Origin: Lachnospiraceae bacterium
GTDB lineage: Bacteria > Bacillota > Clostridia > Lachnospirales > Lachnospiraceae
Length of the DNA: 7,968 bases
Direction: 5' to 3'
Assembly: GCA_014804185.1 (NCBI GenBank)
Contig: JAAVAG010000179.1
Span: forward strand, 1-7,968
Positions within the stretch are counted from its first letter, which is position 1. The number at the start of each line of letters is the position of its first letter. The translations under genes were made by a program, and so were the position numbers. The notes under the pieces were generated by a model. That model searched no databases. It saw only the letters and a list, made by a program, of their open reading frames with translations, and had not been told where the DNA came from. Of this stretch, positions 1-5,193 are shown one piece after another.

Positions 1-652
1 CGGACGCCAGCAGCGGAATATGATAACTGCCGTCCTCCACCAGCCGCTGCACGGCTTCCTGAATATTGCTCATCAGCAGATGCCCCGTCAGGTCATACAG
101 AAAACACAGACCCAGCAGCAGCAGACCCGAGCCAAGCAGACTCATAATCATATATCGGATGGCTGCCTCGATGGTTCTCCCGCTCTGCAGGATCATAATC
201 AGCCCGCAGGCGGATATGGTGTTGATCTCCACAAATACATAAGCCGTAAAAAGGTCATTGGTATAAATCAGGGCAAGCAGAGAACAGAGCAGCAGATTTA
301 CCATCACATAGTATAGATTCTGCTTACTCTCCTCTATCTCCTCTCTCCGCTCCGCCGCTCCTCCCGCCATGGACAGCAGCATGATCACACAGAAAAAACA
401 GGCCATTAAAGCTTCCAGCGTCCCCGCTCTGATCTCGTTGCCCCAGGGCGCCGGGAAATGCCCCATACGATACACAAATTCCTGTCCCGTCTGTCTCACA
501 TAAAACAACACTGCCGCGGACAAAAGCCCGTCTGTCACGATCACCGCCGTGTTTACCCGTCTGGCCCACTTTCCATTCAGCATCATACACAGCGGGCCGG
601 AAAACAATGTCAGAAGAATTGTGATAAAGGGAAAATTCCGTACAAAATCCAT
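1..652 (-). CDS. mrpD: MrpD-type antiporter subunit, N-terminal part (cut by window edge)
   Basis: The frame opens with ATG at 652 and stays open to position 1, giving 217 residues. MrpD/MnhD proteins are usually about 490 residues, so slightly under half is visible. The sequence is a chain of hydrophobic membrane segments. It contains the motif TNDLFTAYVFVEINTISACG, whose glutamate (residue 142) matches the conserved TM5 glutamate of MrpD, NuoM and NuoN. That residue is required for proton transfer in this Proton_antipo_M family. The product is an integral membrane subunit thought to carry a proton channel in the Na+/H+ antiporter complex. A G-rich ribosome binding site (GCAGGGGG) lies about 7 bases upstream. 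The gene follows mrpC after a 56-base gap containing a hairpin. MrpA N-terminal and NuoL-like proteins share the fold, but the position after mrpC and the short N-terminus favour MrpD. The conserved TM7 lysine is beyond the window. Confidence 0.93.
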   Translation of the reverse strand, partial: MDFVRNFPFITILLTLFSGPLCMMLNGKWARRVNTAVIVTDGLLSAAVLFYVRQTGQEFVYRMGHFPAPWGNEIRAGTLEALMACFFCVIMLLSMAGGAAERREEIEESKQNLYYVMVNLLLCSLLALIYTNDLFTAYVFVEINTISACGLIMILQSGRTIEAAIRYMIMSLLGSGLLLLGLCFLYDLTGHLLMSNIQEAVQRLVEDGSYHIPLLAS

Positions 653-664
653 TATGATACCCCC

Positions 665-683
665 TGCCCGCTTCCCGCGGGCA
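665..683 (-). promoter_or_regulatory. Intercistronic hairpin between mrpC and mrpD
   Basis: A perfect 7-base-pair inverted repeat (TGCCCGC / GCGGGCA) surrounds a 5-base loop. It lies in the 56-base gap between the mrpC stop and the mrpD start. No T-run follows on the minus strand, so it does not look like an intrinsic terminator. Its 3' arm runs into the G-rich ribosome binding site of mrpD. It could therefore tune mrpD translation or protect an mRNA end. That role is inferred from position alone. Confidence 0.45.
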
Positions 684-708
684 TGCATTCAGAACTAAAG
701 CAAACCGC

Positions 709-1089
709 TCACATCTTGCCCTCTTTTTTCAGCAGGGCAGTAATTTCATCCAGATCCAGCGTATGATACCTGCGGTACAGCCGTATGGTCAAAGACAGCA
801 TCAGCGCAGTTACGGATACGGATACAACAATACCCGTCAGCACCAGACCGCTGGGAATGGGATTTACAAAAGCATCCGCACTCTGGATCCCGTCCACCGC
901 AATGGGCGGCTTTCTGCCCTCGATATATCCTTTCAGAGCCAGAAACAGATATGTGGCGGTGTCCATGATATTCAGGCCGATAATCTTTTTGATCAGATTT
1001 TTCTGGAGCAGCAGATTGGAAAACCCGATGCCAAAGAGGATCATGGCCACTGCCTCCGGATAGTTTCTAAAAAGATTTGAAAAATCCAT
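709..1089 (-). CDS. mrpC: MrpC/MnhC-type antiporter subunit (NuoK-like)
   Basis: This 126-residue membrane protein belongs to the MnhC/NuoK family; MrpC proteins are usually 110 to 125 residues. Three hydrophobic segments are visible at about residues 13-28, 36-54 and 80-102. The family signature NPIPSGLVLTGIVV lies at residues 76-89, corresponding to the DPLPQALVLTAIVI region of other MrpC proteins. The C-terminal 20 residues are charged (DLDEITALLKKEGK) and probably cytoplasmic. In Mrp complexes MrpC packs against MrpD and helps form the ion path. ATG at 1089 is chosen because a complete AAAGGAGG site lies 12 bases upstream, inside the last codons of the preceding gene. The gap to that gene is 5 bases, so the two are cotranscribed. 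Confidence 0.95.
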   Translation of the reverse strand: MDFSNLFRNYPEAVAMILFGIGFSNLLLQKNLIKKIIGLNIMDTATYLFLALKGYIEGRKPPIAVDGIQSADAFVNPIPSGLVLTGIVVSVSVTALMLSLTIRLYRRYHTLDLDEITALLKKEGKM

Positions 1090-1094
1090 CTTTG

Positions 1095-2069
1095 TTAATA
1101 ACCTCCTTTGCGGAACATGACATAAAATGTGTACATCGTACCTGCCACCACAACGCCCACACAGATATTCAAAAGAAGGATCAGCCCGCTGCTGAGAATC
1201 GCCCCCGGAGTTCCCAGAGGAATGATACTCTCTATACCGTTGGCGCCTGTGTAAAAAGAATAACTCTTGGCGAGACTGTAGCAGGCCAGCGCGCCAAAAC
1301 TCATTCTCCGATAAGTTTTTGCCGTAAAAAATCTCTCCGTCTGGGCAAATCCAAAAGCATTCAGATACAGAATCAACCCTGCTCCTATCACCGCGCCCCC
1401 GGAAAATCCCCCGCCCGGGCCAAGATGCCCTGCCAGAACAATATAGATCCCGAAAATGAAAATAGGGGGAACCAGAATCCTGGCTACGGTCTGCAGGATC
1501 ACATCGTTTTTCGGTTCATAGACCCTGTCATTCGCCTCATCGATATCTTTCCCCGCATCACCCTTTTTCTTTCCGTCCGCCCGCAGAAGAATGAGGACCG
1601 TACATGTGGCGATAAAAAGCACATGAGATTCCCCCAGCGTATCGAAAGCCCGATAGTCCAGAATCATTCCCGTGACCAGATTCACCGCTCCGGTCTCCTC
1701 CAGCCCTTTCTCAAGATACCGGGCAGCCACCTCATTGTTGGCCGGATTATCCGCCTGTCCGAAAGTGGGAAGGAATGACACCGCCTCCAGAAGCATCAGC
1801 ACCAGAAAAATACAGAAAAGCACGCTGAAACATCTGTATATCTTATGAAAAACCCTGATTTTGGCATTGTGCTCCAGATCGTAAGCTTTCTCCGCAAGCA
1901 GTTTTCTCTCCCACTTTCTCCGGGCTATCACCTGCGGATCTTCATAAAAGGGTTCCTGACGCTTCATCTCCACCGTATTCAGAAACGGATCCTTTTCCGC
2001 GTTCAGCCACTGTCTGAACTTATATGAAAATGTTTTTTGATATTCTTCTTCCGAAACCTTTCTGCTCAT
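1095..2069 (-). CDS. mrpB: MbhE-MrpB fusion subunit of Mrp/Mbh-type antiporter
   Basis: This 324-residue protein is about twice the usual MrpB length (roughly 140 residues). Residues 1-76 are hydrophilic and highly charged, with no family I recognise. Residues 79-98 form a membrane segment. Residues about 100-165 resemble the MbhE domain found at the C-terminus of classical MrpA, with GAVNLVTGMILDYRAFDTLG at 127-146 and a second membrane helix at about 150-163. A charged linker (165-190) leads to a full MnhB domain at about 196-318. That domain carries the signature LAGHLGPGGGFSGG at 212-225 and further membrane helices. MrpB is needed for a functional antiporter complex. The start ATG at 2069 lies 2 bases after the stop of the MbhD-like gene and lacks a well-spaced ribosome binding site, suggesting translational coupling. 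The reading frame is continuous, so the fusion appears genuine. Confidence 0.93.
   Translation of the reverse strand: MSRKVSEEEYQKTFSYKFRQWLNAEKDPFLNTVEMKRQEPFYEDPQVIARRKWERKLLAEKAYDLEHNAKIRVFHKIYRCFSVLFCIFLVLMLLEAVSFLPTFGQADNPANNEVAARYLEKGLEETGAVNLVTGMILDYRAFDTLGESHVLFIATCTVLILLRADGKKKGDAGKDIDEANDRVYEPKNDVILQTVARILVPPIFIFGIYIVLAGHLGPGGGFSGGAVIGAGLILYLNAFGFAQTERFFTAKTYRRMSFGALACYSLAKSYSFYTGANGIESIIPLGTPGAILSSGLILLLNICVGVVVAGTMYTFYVMFRKGGY
1102..1109 (-). promoter_or_regulatory. Ribosome binding site of mrpC inside the end of mrpB
   Basis: AAAGGAGG lies within the final Lys-Gly-Gly-Tyr codons of the upstream gene, 12 bases before the mrpC ATG at 1089. It is a near-perfect anti-16S match. It supports that start and indicates that the C-terminal residues of the MrpB fusion are partly set by this RNA signal. 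Confidence 0.75.
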
Positions 2070-2071
2070 AT

Positions 2072-2341
2072 TTACTCAGCGCCTTTCTCCTCTTCCCCGT
2101 CCTTTTTGATAATGGCATGAATTTTTTTCAATGTCACCAGGAAGAGCACTGTCGTCACCCCCGCGCCCACGGCGGCTTCCGTAATTGCCAGATCCGGAGC
2201 CTCCAACAGAATCCAGATAATGGACATCACCAGACTGTAGGACATAAAAATCAGAATCGTATTCAAAAGACTTTTGGACAGGCTGGCCGCAACGGCGCAG
2301 ACCACCAGAAACCCCAACAAAATACACAGAAACAGCGTCAC
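2072..2341 (-). CDS. MbhD-like (DUF4040) small membrane subunit
   Basis: This 89-residue protein has three hydrophobic stretches, at about residues 3-19, 26-46 and 57-71, and a charged tail (KKDGEEEKGAE). The signature LLEAPDLAITEAAVGAG at 45-61 matches the MbhD/DUF4040 domain, which in classical Mrp operons is part of the long MrpA C-terminus. Here it is a separate gene, as in archaeal Mbh and Mbs operons. The acidic residues E47, D50 and E55 inside or beside a membrane helix are candidates for ion or proton handling by family analogy. The start is GTG at 2341. It overlaps the mrpG stop in a GTGA arrangement (4 bases) and has AGGAGG upstream. The stop lies 2 bases before the next start. A conventional mrpA symbol would mislead because the large N-terminal half is absent. 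Confidence 0.92.
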   Translation of the reverse strand: MTLFLCILLGFLVVCAVAASLSKSLLNTILIFMSYSLVMSIIWILLEAPDLAITEAAVGAGVTTVLFLVTLKKIHAIIKKDGEEEKGAE

Positions 2342-2748
2342 GGCTCTCCCTCCTGTTCCCCGCCTGTGTGCGGCATATTCCCGGACGATACACTGCCGGA
2401 CGGCGCGCCGCCCAAATCTTTCACCCGATAATGTTTCTCCCTCTCCTCATCCGTGGCCACCTCCAGCCGGGCCACCAGATGAGAGGAAACCGGTGAGGAA
2501 AACCACAAAAACACAATGACCACCAAAAGCTTCAGCGAAGTAAAGTTAATCCCGCTCATCACAATCAGCCCCAAAAGACAGGCGCCTATTCCCAGCGTAT
2601 CCCCCATGGCCACCGCATGCATGCGGTTCAGCACATAGCGGAACCGGAAAACCCCTATCATCTCTATAATGAAAATGGAAACACCCGCCAACAAAAAAGC
2701 AGCTCCCACCAGAAACCGCAGCCACTCAAAAATCTCCCTGATTTCCAT
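2338..2748 (-). CDS. mrpG: MrpG/MnhG-type antiporter subunit
   Basis: This 136-residue protein of the PhaG/MnhG family has three hydrophobic segments, at about residues 11-33, 51-66 and 71-84. Family landmarks are RMHAVAMGDTLG at 42-53 and the SSPVSSH motif at 84-90. The proline at 86 matches one reported as important in Bacillus MrpG. The last 40 residues are hydrophilic, rich in Gly, Ser and Glu, and longer than in many MrpG proteins. ATG at 2748 is supported by AAGGAGG about 5 bases upstream. The start overlaps the end of mrpF by 23 bases and the stop overlaps the next gene by 4 bases, so translation is probably coupled on both sides. It is a small structural subunit of the antiporter. Confidence 0.95.
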   Translation of the reverse strand: MEIREIFEWLRFLVGAAFLLAGVSIFIIEMIGVFRFRYVLNRMHAVAMGDTLGIGACLLGLIVMSGINFTSLKLLVVIVFLWFSSPVSSHLVARLEVATDEEREKHYRVKDLGGAPSGSVSSGNMPHTGGEQEGEP

Positions 2749-3085
2749 TTTCCCCTCCTTTCCGACGTTCTGTCTGCTCCTCCTCTTTCTTCTCTCTGTA
2801 GACGCCCAGATAAACCTTTGTCAGCACGATCACAGCCAGAAAACTGATCATGGCATAAATAATACAGATATCTGCCAGATACCCCTCCCCCAGCATCAGC
2901 GCCAGAATCGCAATAATCACAATAACCATAGTTCCCATCATATTCACAGATACGATCCTGTCCGCAATCCTGGGGCCTATGATCGCCCTCACCAGGCAGA
3001 GCATCACCAACAGAGCCATTATGATCAAGATACCCATAAGCAAATATCCATATGCCTGCTCCAGGCCTGCAATTTCCGCACCCAT
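2726..3085 (-). CDS. mrpF: MrpF/MnhF-type antiporter subunit
   Basis: This 119-residue protein belongs to the MrpF/PhaF family; typical length is about 90 to 95 residues. It has three predicted membrane segments, at about residues 13-35, 46-64 and 69-90. The signature GPRIADRIVSVNMMGT lies at 37-52. Its aspartate (D42) corresponds to the conserved MrpF aspartate implicated in activity. LADICIIYAMISFLAVIVL (70-88) is also typical. About 25 extra C-terminal residues are charged and rich in Lys, Glu, Arg and Gly. ATG at 3085 follows the mrpE stop by 6 bases with GGAGG 11 bases upstream. The last 23 bases are shared with mrpG in another frame, which accounts for part of the unusual tail. Confidence 0.95.
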   Translation of the reverse strand: MGAEIAGLEQAYGYLLMGILIIMALLVMLCLVRAIIGPRIADRIVSVNMMGTMVIVIIAILALMLGEGYLADICIIYAMISFLAVIVLTKVYLGVYREKKEEEQTERRKGGENGNQGDF

Positions 3086-3091
3086 TCCCGG

Positions 3092-3550
3092 CTATTCCTC
3101 CAATCTCCTGATATATTCCACAAACACACTGTCCTGCATCCCCTCCGCCAGACTTTCGTCCAGACAATGAACCGTGTACTGATCCCCCTCCAGAGACACC
3201 GTGATCGTACCCGGAGTCAGCGTGATGGCATTGGCAAGAAGCGCCTTTCCCGGATCGCTCTTCAGATCGGAGCGAAATGTCACCAGCGTAGGCTCAATCT
3301 CTTCCTTTTGCGTGAGAATCAGACGGATCACCCCAAAATTAGCTTTCACAATCTCCTTGACCAGGACATAGGCATATTTAAAAAAGAGTAACGCTTTCTT
3401 ATAGATTTTTACTTCTTTTTTCAGGGAATAACCCATAAACTTACACGAAAATGCCAGCATCAGCGCTGCGATCACCAGACCGAAGATACCGATCTCCAGC
3501 GTGAAATTACCGTTGAATACGATCCAGAGTAAAAAATATAACACATACAT
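3092..3550 (-). CDS. mrpE: MrpE/MnhE-type antiporter subunit
   Basis: This 152-residue protein is close to the usual MrpE length of about 158. Residues 1-13 and 17-35 form a membrane hairpin and residues 53-66 a further hydrophobic stretch. The C-terminal soluble domain carries ANAITLTPGTITVSLEGDQYTV from 107 on. Thr112 and Pro113 correspond to a Thr-Pro pair reported as essential in Bacillus MrpE. MrpE is needed for complex assembly or stability. The open frame extends 56 codons upstream to 3718. ATG at 3550 is preferred because GGAGG sits 8 bases before it, the membrane hairpin starts there as in homologues, and a promoter lies inside the upstream extension. It is the first gene of the operon and ends 6 bases before mrpF. 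Confidence 0.94.
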   Translation of the reverse strand: MYVLYFLLWIVFNGNFTLEIGIFGLVIAALMLAFSCKFMGYSLKKEVKIYKKALLFFKYAYVLVKEIVKANFGVIRLILTQKEEIEPTLVTFRSDLKSDPGKALLANAITLTPGTITVSLEGDQYTVHCLDESLAEGMQDSVFVEYIRRLEE

Positions 3551-3558
3551 ATTACTTG

Positions 3559-3563
3559 CCTCC
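3559..3563 (-). promoter_or_regulatory. Ribosome binding site fixing the mrpE start
   Basis: GGAGG is separated by 8 bases from ATG at 3550. This decides between the 152-residue MrpE and a 208-residue reading that would begin at 3718. Confidence 0.8.
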
Positions 3564-3579
3564 AAACTATAACCAAACT
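3562..3579 (-). repeat. AGTTTGG direct repeat in the mrpE leader
   Basis: Two exact copies of AGTTTGG (3579-3573 and 3568-3562) have starts 11 bases apart, about one helical turn. The first falls around the expected transcription start and the second runs into the mrpE ribosome binding site. This arrangement could be a protein-binding site, but two 7-mers in AT-rich DNA may be chance. Confidence 0.3.
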
Positions 3580-3581
3580 GT

Positions 3582-3609
3582 ATTCTACCACAATCCGCAC
3601 AAATATCAA
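3582..3609 (-). promoter_or_regulatory. Candidate sigma-A-type promoter of the mrp operon
   Basis: TTGATA (3609-3604) and TAGAAT (3587-3582) each match 5 of 6 consensus bases and are 16 bases apart. TG in the extended -10 position precedes TAGAAT. Transcription would start near 3575, leaving a leader of about 25 bases before mrpE that contains its ribosome binding site. A 10-base palindrome lies directly upstream at 3612-3621. The location fits the start of the antiporter operon and argues against the longer mrpE frame. Confidence 0.65.
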
Positions 3610-3611
3610 CA

Positions 3612-3621
3612 GTAATATTAC
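3612..3621. promoter_or_regulatory. GTAATATTAC palindrome upstream of the mrp promoter
   Basis: This perfect 10-base palindrome ends 2 bases before the -35 element. The position would suit an activator or repressor site. It is short and AT-rich, so chance is a fair explanation. Confidence 0.25.
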
Positions 3622-3663
3622 GCTCGCACAGTACATGAATGTTTGGAAAAAGGATAAACACAA

Positions 3664-3698
3664 CGGGGCATATAGAGAAAACAGATCCCCATGCCCCG
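3664..3698 (-). terminator. Possible terminator hairpin after the DUF1266 gene
   Basis: An 8-base-pair stem (CGGGGCAT / ATGCCCCG) with a 19-base loop begins 53 bases beyond the DUF1266 stop codon. On the minus strand it is followed by TTGTGTTTAT, an imperfect T-rich stretch, with another T-run a little further on. The long loop and broken T-tract make it weaker than a standard intrinsic terminator. The opposite strand lacks a T-tract altogether, so a minus-strand role is preferred. It would separate the upstream block from the mrp operon. Confidence 0.5.
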
Positions 3699-3751
3699 CT
3701 AAAAACCGCATATTTCAATTATAATGTTCCAGATCTGCCGCCAGGAAGATT

Positions 3752-4414
3752 TTACTCCCCGTCTTCGTATTCCTCGTCGTCTTCGTCCTCTTCGTATTCC
3801 TCGTCGTCTTCTTCAAATTCAATCGGCAGTTCCAGATTCCAGGGAACCGAACAGGGACCATTAGGCATGATCAGCAGCCTCCTGACGATCTGCTCACGTT
3901 CCTCCACGTCTTCCTGTGCCTCTTCATCATCTTCATCTTCCAGACGCCATTCCTTATAGCCCTTGAGGTAGCTGGAGTACAAATCCAACCAGGAGGGATA
4001 ATAACACTGCATCAAACTACCCACCATTAAGGAAACACCCATCATCTCCTCACGGCTGATCATGCCTGCCACAAAAGCCATCCCGAGGATCTGGCATGCG
4101 CGGCAGAGATCCCACGCCCCTGTCTCAATATCCTCCGGTTCGACATCATCTTCATCCTCATAGAGGGCAGTCAGGAACATGATTGTATCCATTAAGTCCT
4201 CTTTGTCATCAATCTCCCAGTCCCTGCTCAGCATCACCTGCATCTGTGAGGCATTCTCCTCTTTCACAGAAGAGCCCGCAATATACTGCCAGTTCCCCTC
4301 AGAATAGTACTCAGACCACATGGCATATGTAGCGATAACCCAACGTTCCGCATCATCCAGCGGAGCAGTTATATTCTCCAGATCTTCTACGCTAAACCCA
4401 TCTGACATTCCCAT
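3752..4414 (-). CDS. DUF1266 family protein with acidic repeated C-terminus
   Basis: This 220-residue soluble protein has no signal peptide or membrane segment. It matches DUF1266 (Escherichia coli ybeR/ybeU-type proteins). Landmarks are an N-terminal Trp-rich part (W25, W33, W42), a DW pair at 65-66, GAWDLCRA at 99-106 followed by a Gly-rich helix region with GMISREEM at 117-124, SWLDLYSSYLKGYKEW at 141-156, and PWNLELP near 191-197. The biochemical function of the family is unknown. The last 22 residues are almost entirely Glu, Asp and Tyr, and a second acidic cluster lies at 158-173. ATG at 4414 is supported by GAGAGGAG 7 bases upstream. The gene follows the metallophosphoesterase by 62 bases with its own promoter candidate. 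DUF1266 membership is judged from motifs only. Confidence 0.85.
   Translation of the reverse strand: MGMSDGFSVEDLENITAPLDDAERWVIATYAMWSEYYSEGNWQYIAGSSVKEENASQMQVMLSRDWEIDDKEDLMDTIMFLTALYEDEDDVEPEDIETGAWDLCRACQILGMAFVAGMISREEMMGVSLMVGSLMQCYYPSWLDLYSSYLKGYKEWRLEDEDDEEAQEDVEEREQIVRRLLIMPNGPCSVPWNLELPIEFEEDDEEYEEDEDDEEYEDGE
3762..3811 (-). repeat. 23-base direct repeat in the acidic tail of the DUF1266 gene
   Basis: Two identical 23-base copies (3762-3784 and 3789-3811) are offset by 27 bases, which is nine codons. They encode the repeated peptide core DDEEYE. The offset preserves frame, so the number of acidic units could change by replication slippage without breaking the gene. Confidence 0.8.
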
Positions 4415-4451
4415 TTTCTTTCTCCTCTCTGTAAATGTCTGTTTCTACCCA

Positions 4452-4480
4452 AATATACAATATTTTCCTGTTTATTTCAA
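4452..4480 (-). promoter_or_regulatory. Candidate promoter of the DUF1266 gene
   Basis: TTGAAA (4480-4475) and TATATT (4457-4452) each match 5 of 6 consensus bases and have the ideal 17-base spacing. The -35 element overlaps the stop codon of the metallophosphoesterase. Transcription would begin near 4445, about 30 bases before the DUF1266 ATG. The DNA is AT-rich, which raises the chance of an accidental match. Confidence 0.45.
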
Positions 4481-5193
4481 CAGTTCCCGATCTCCTCAGT
4501 GTTATTTTTCACGTTATAAGGCAAAATCAACCGGTCTCCTGTTTCTGTAACACGATAATACTTTTTGTTTTTGGTATCAATTTTTATAACAGGAATCATG
4601 CCGCTTTCCAGGACGGTTCCGTCTATGTAATAGTGGCTCTCTCCATCAAAATAAATATCATGAAATCCCGGATTGCCTGATATCTCCGCCGTTCCTATAT
4701 GCCCAGCGACAATCTGCATGCCATTATAAAACCTGCCTGTCTGCGCCGGATATTTCTCCGTAAATATATAATCATCGGTTCCCCACTCCCATAAATCCTC
4801 CGCTTCTTCATCAATTCCGGCATGAACAAATATTGTGTTTCCTTCCGTATAATATCTTGGCAGATTTTGTATCCACTTAAGATATCTGGCACTATCCCCT
4901 TCGTGGTCACAACCATTTTCATCCCCGACTTCGCCAATGGGCCACCTTCCGTCACAAACCATATCTTCATGATTTCCGCGCAGGACTGTCACCTTATCAC
5001 TGCCATATTTATTTTGTAACTGCATGATTTTCTTAAGAACACCATAGCTATCTGGTCCATGTACATAGTCGCCTAAAAGAATAAGTTTATTATCACCGGA
5101 AAAGTCAACCAAAGACAATGCGTATTCAAAAGCATCAAGGCATCCATGTATGTCACTCATTGCATAAATATAGCTCATTTTATTTTTCATCAT
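4477..5193 (-). CDS. PPP-type metallophosphoesterase
   Basis: This 238-residue soluble calcineurin-like phosphoesterase resembles lambda-type phosphatases and bacterial Ser/Thr phosphatases, and more distantly ApaH. The metal-binding motifs appear in order: SDIHG (D14, H16), LGDYV (D42), LRGNHED (N74, H75), VHAG (H124) and AGHIG (H165). All the usual dinuclear-metal ligands are present. The GDxxDRG motif is altered to GDYVHGPDS, losing the Asp-Arg pair that in PPP enzymes helps bind phosphate, so the substrate may differ. Possible substrates are phosphoproteins or nucleotides; the sequence does not say which. The start is uncertain: ATG at 5193, 5190 or 5178. The first overlaps the upstream gene by 14 bases and has AAGGAG 16 bases upstream, so coupled translation is likely. 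No promoter of its own was seen. Confidence 0.88.
   Translation of the reverse strand: MMKNKMSYIYAMSDIHGCLDAFEYALSLVDFSGDNKLILLGDYVHGPDSYGVLKKIMQLQNKYGSDKVTVLRGNHEDMVCDGRWPIGEVGDENGCDHEGDSARYLKWIQNLPRYYTEGNTIFVHAGIDEEAEDLWEWGTDDYIFTEKYPAQTGRFYNGMQIVAGHIGTAEISGNPGFHDIYFDGESHYYIDGTVLESGMIPVIKIDTKNKKYYRVTETGDRLILPYNVKNNTEEIGNC

Noticed and set aside
1077..1778. 233-residue + strand open frame
   Set aside because: It lies antisense to the MrpB fusion, has no recognisable domain, and its composition is typical of a shadow frame.
2664..3167. 167-residue minus-strand frame rich in Gly and Cys
   Set aside because: It overlaps mrpF and the start of mrpG in another frame. Those two are strong family members, and this frame has no domain.
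3664..3698. Hairpin as a + strand terminator
   Set aside because: No T-run follows on the + strand and no + strand gene precedes it.
3551..3718. Extension of MrpE by 56 residues to an upstream start
   Set aside because: The extension lacks family similarity, contains the likely promoter, and the strong GGAGG site belongs to ATG 3550.
3639..3959. Serine-rich + strand open frame
   Set aside because: It is the antisense shadow of the Asp/Glu-coding tail of the DUF1266 gene and has no ribosome binding site or family.
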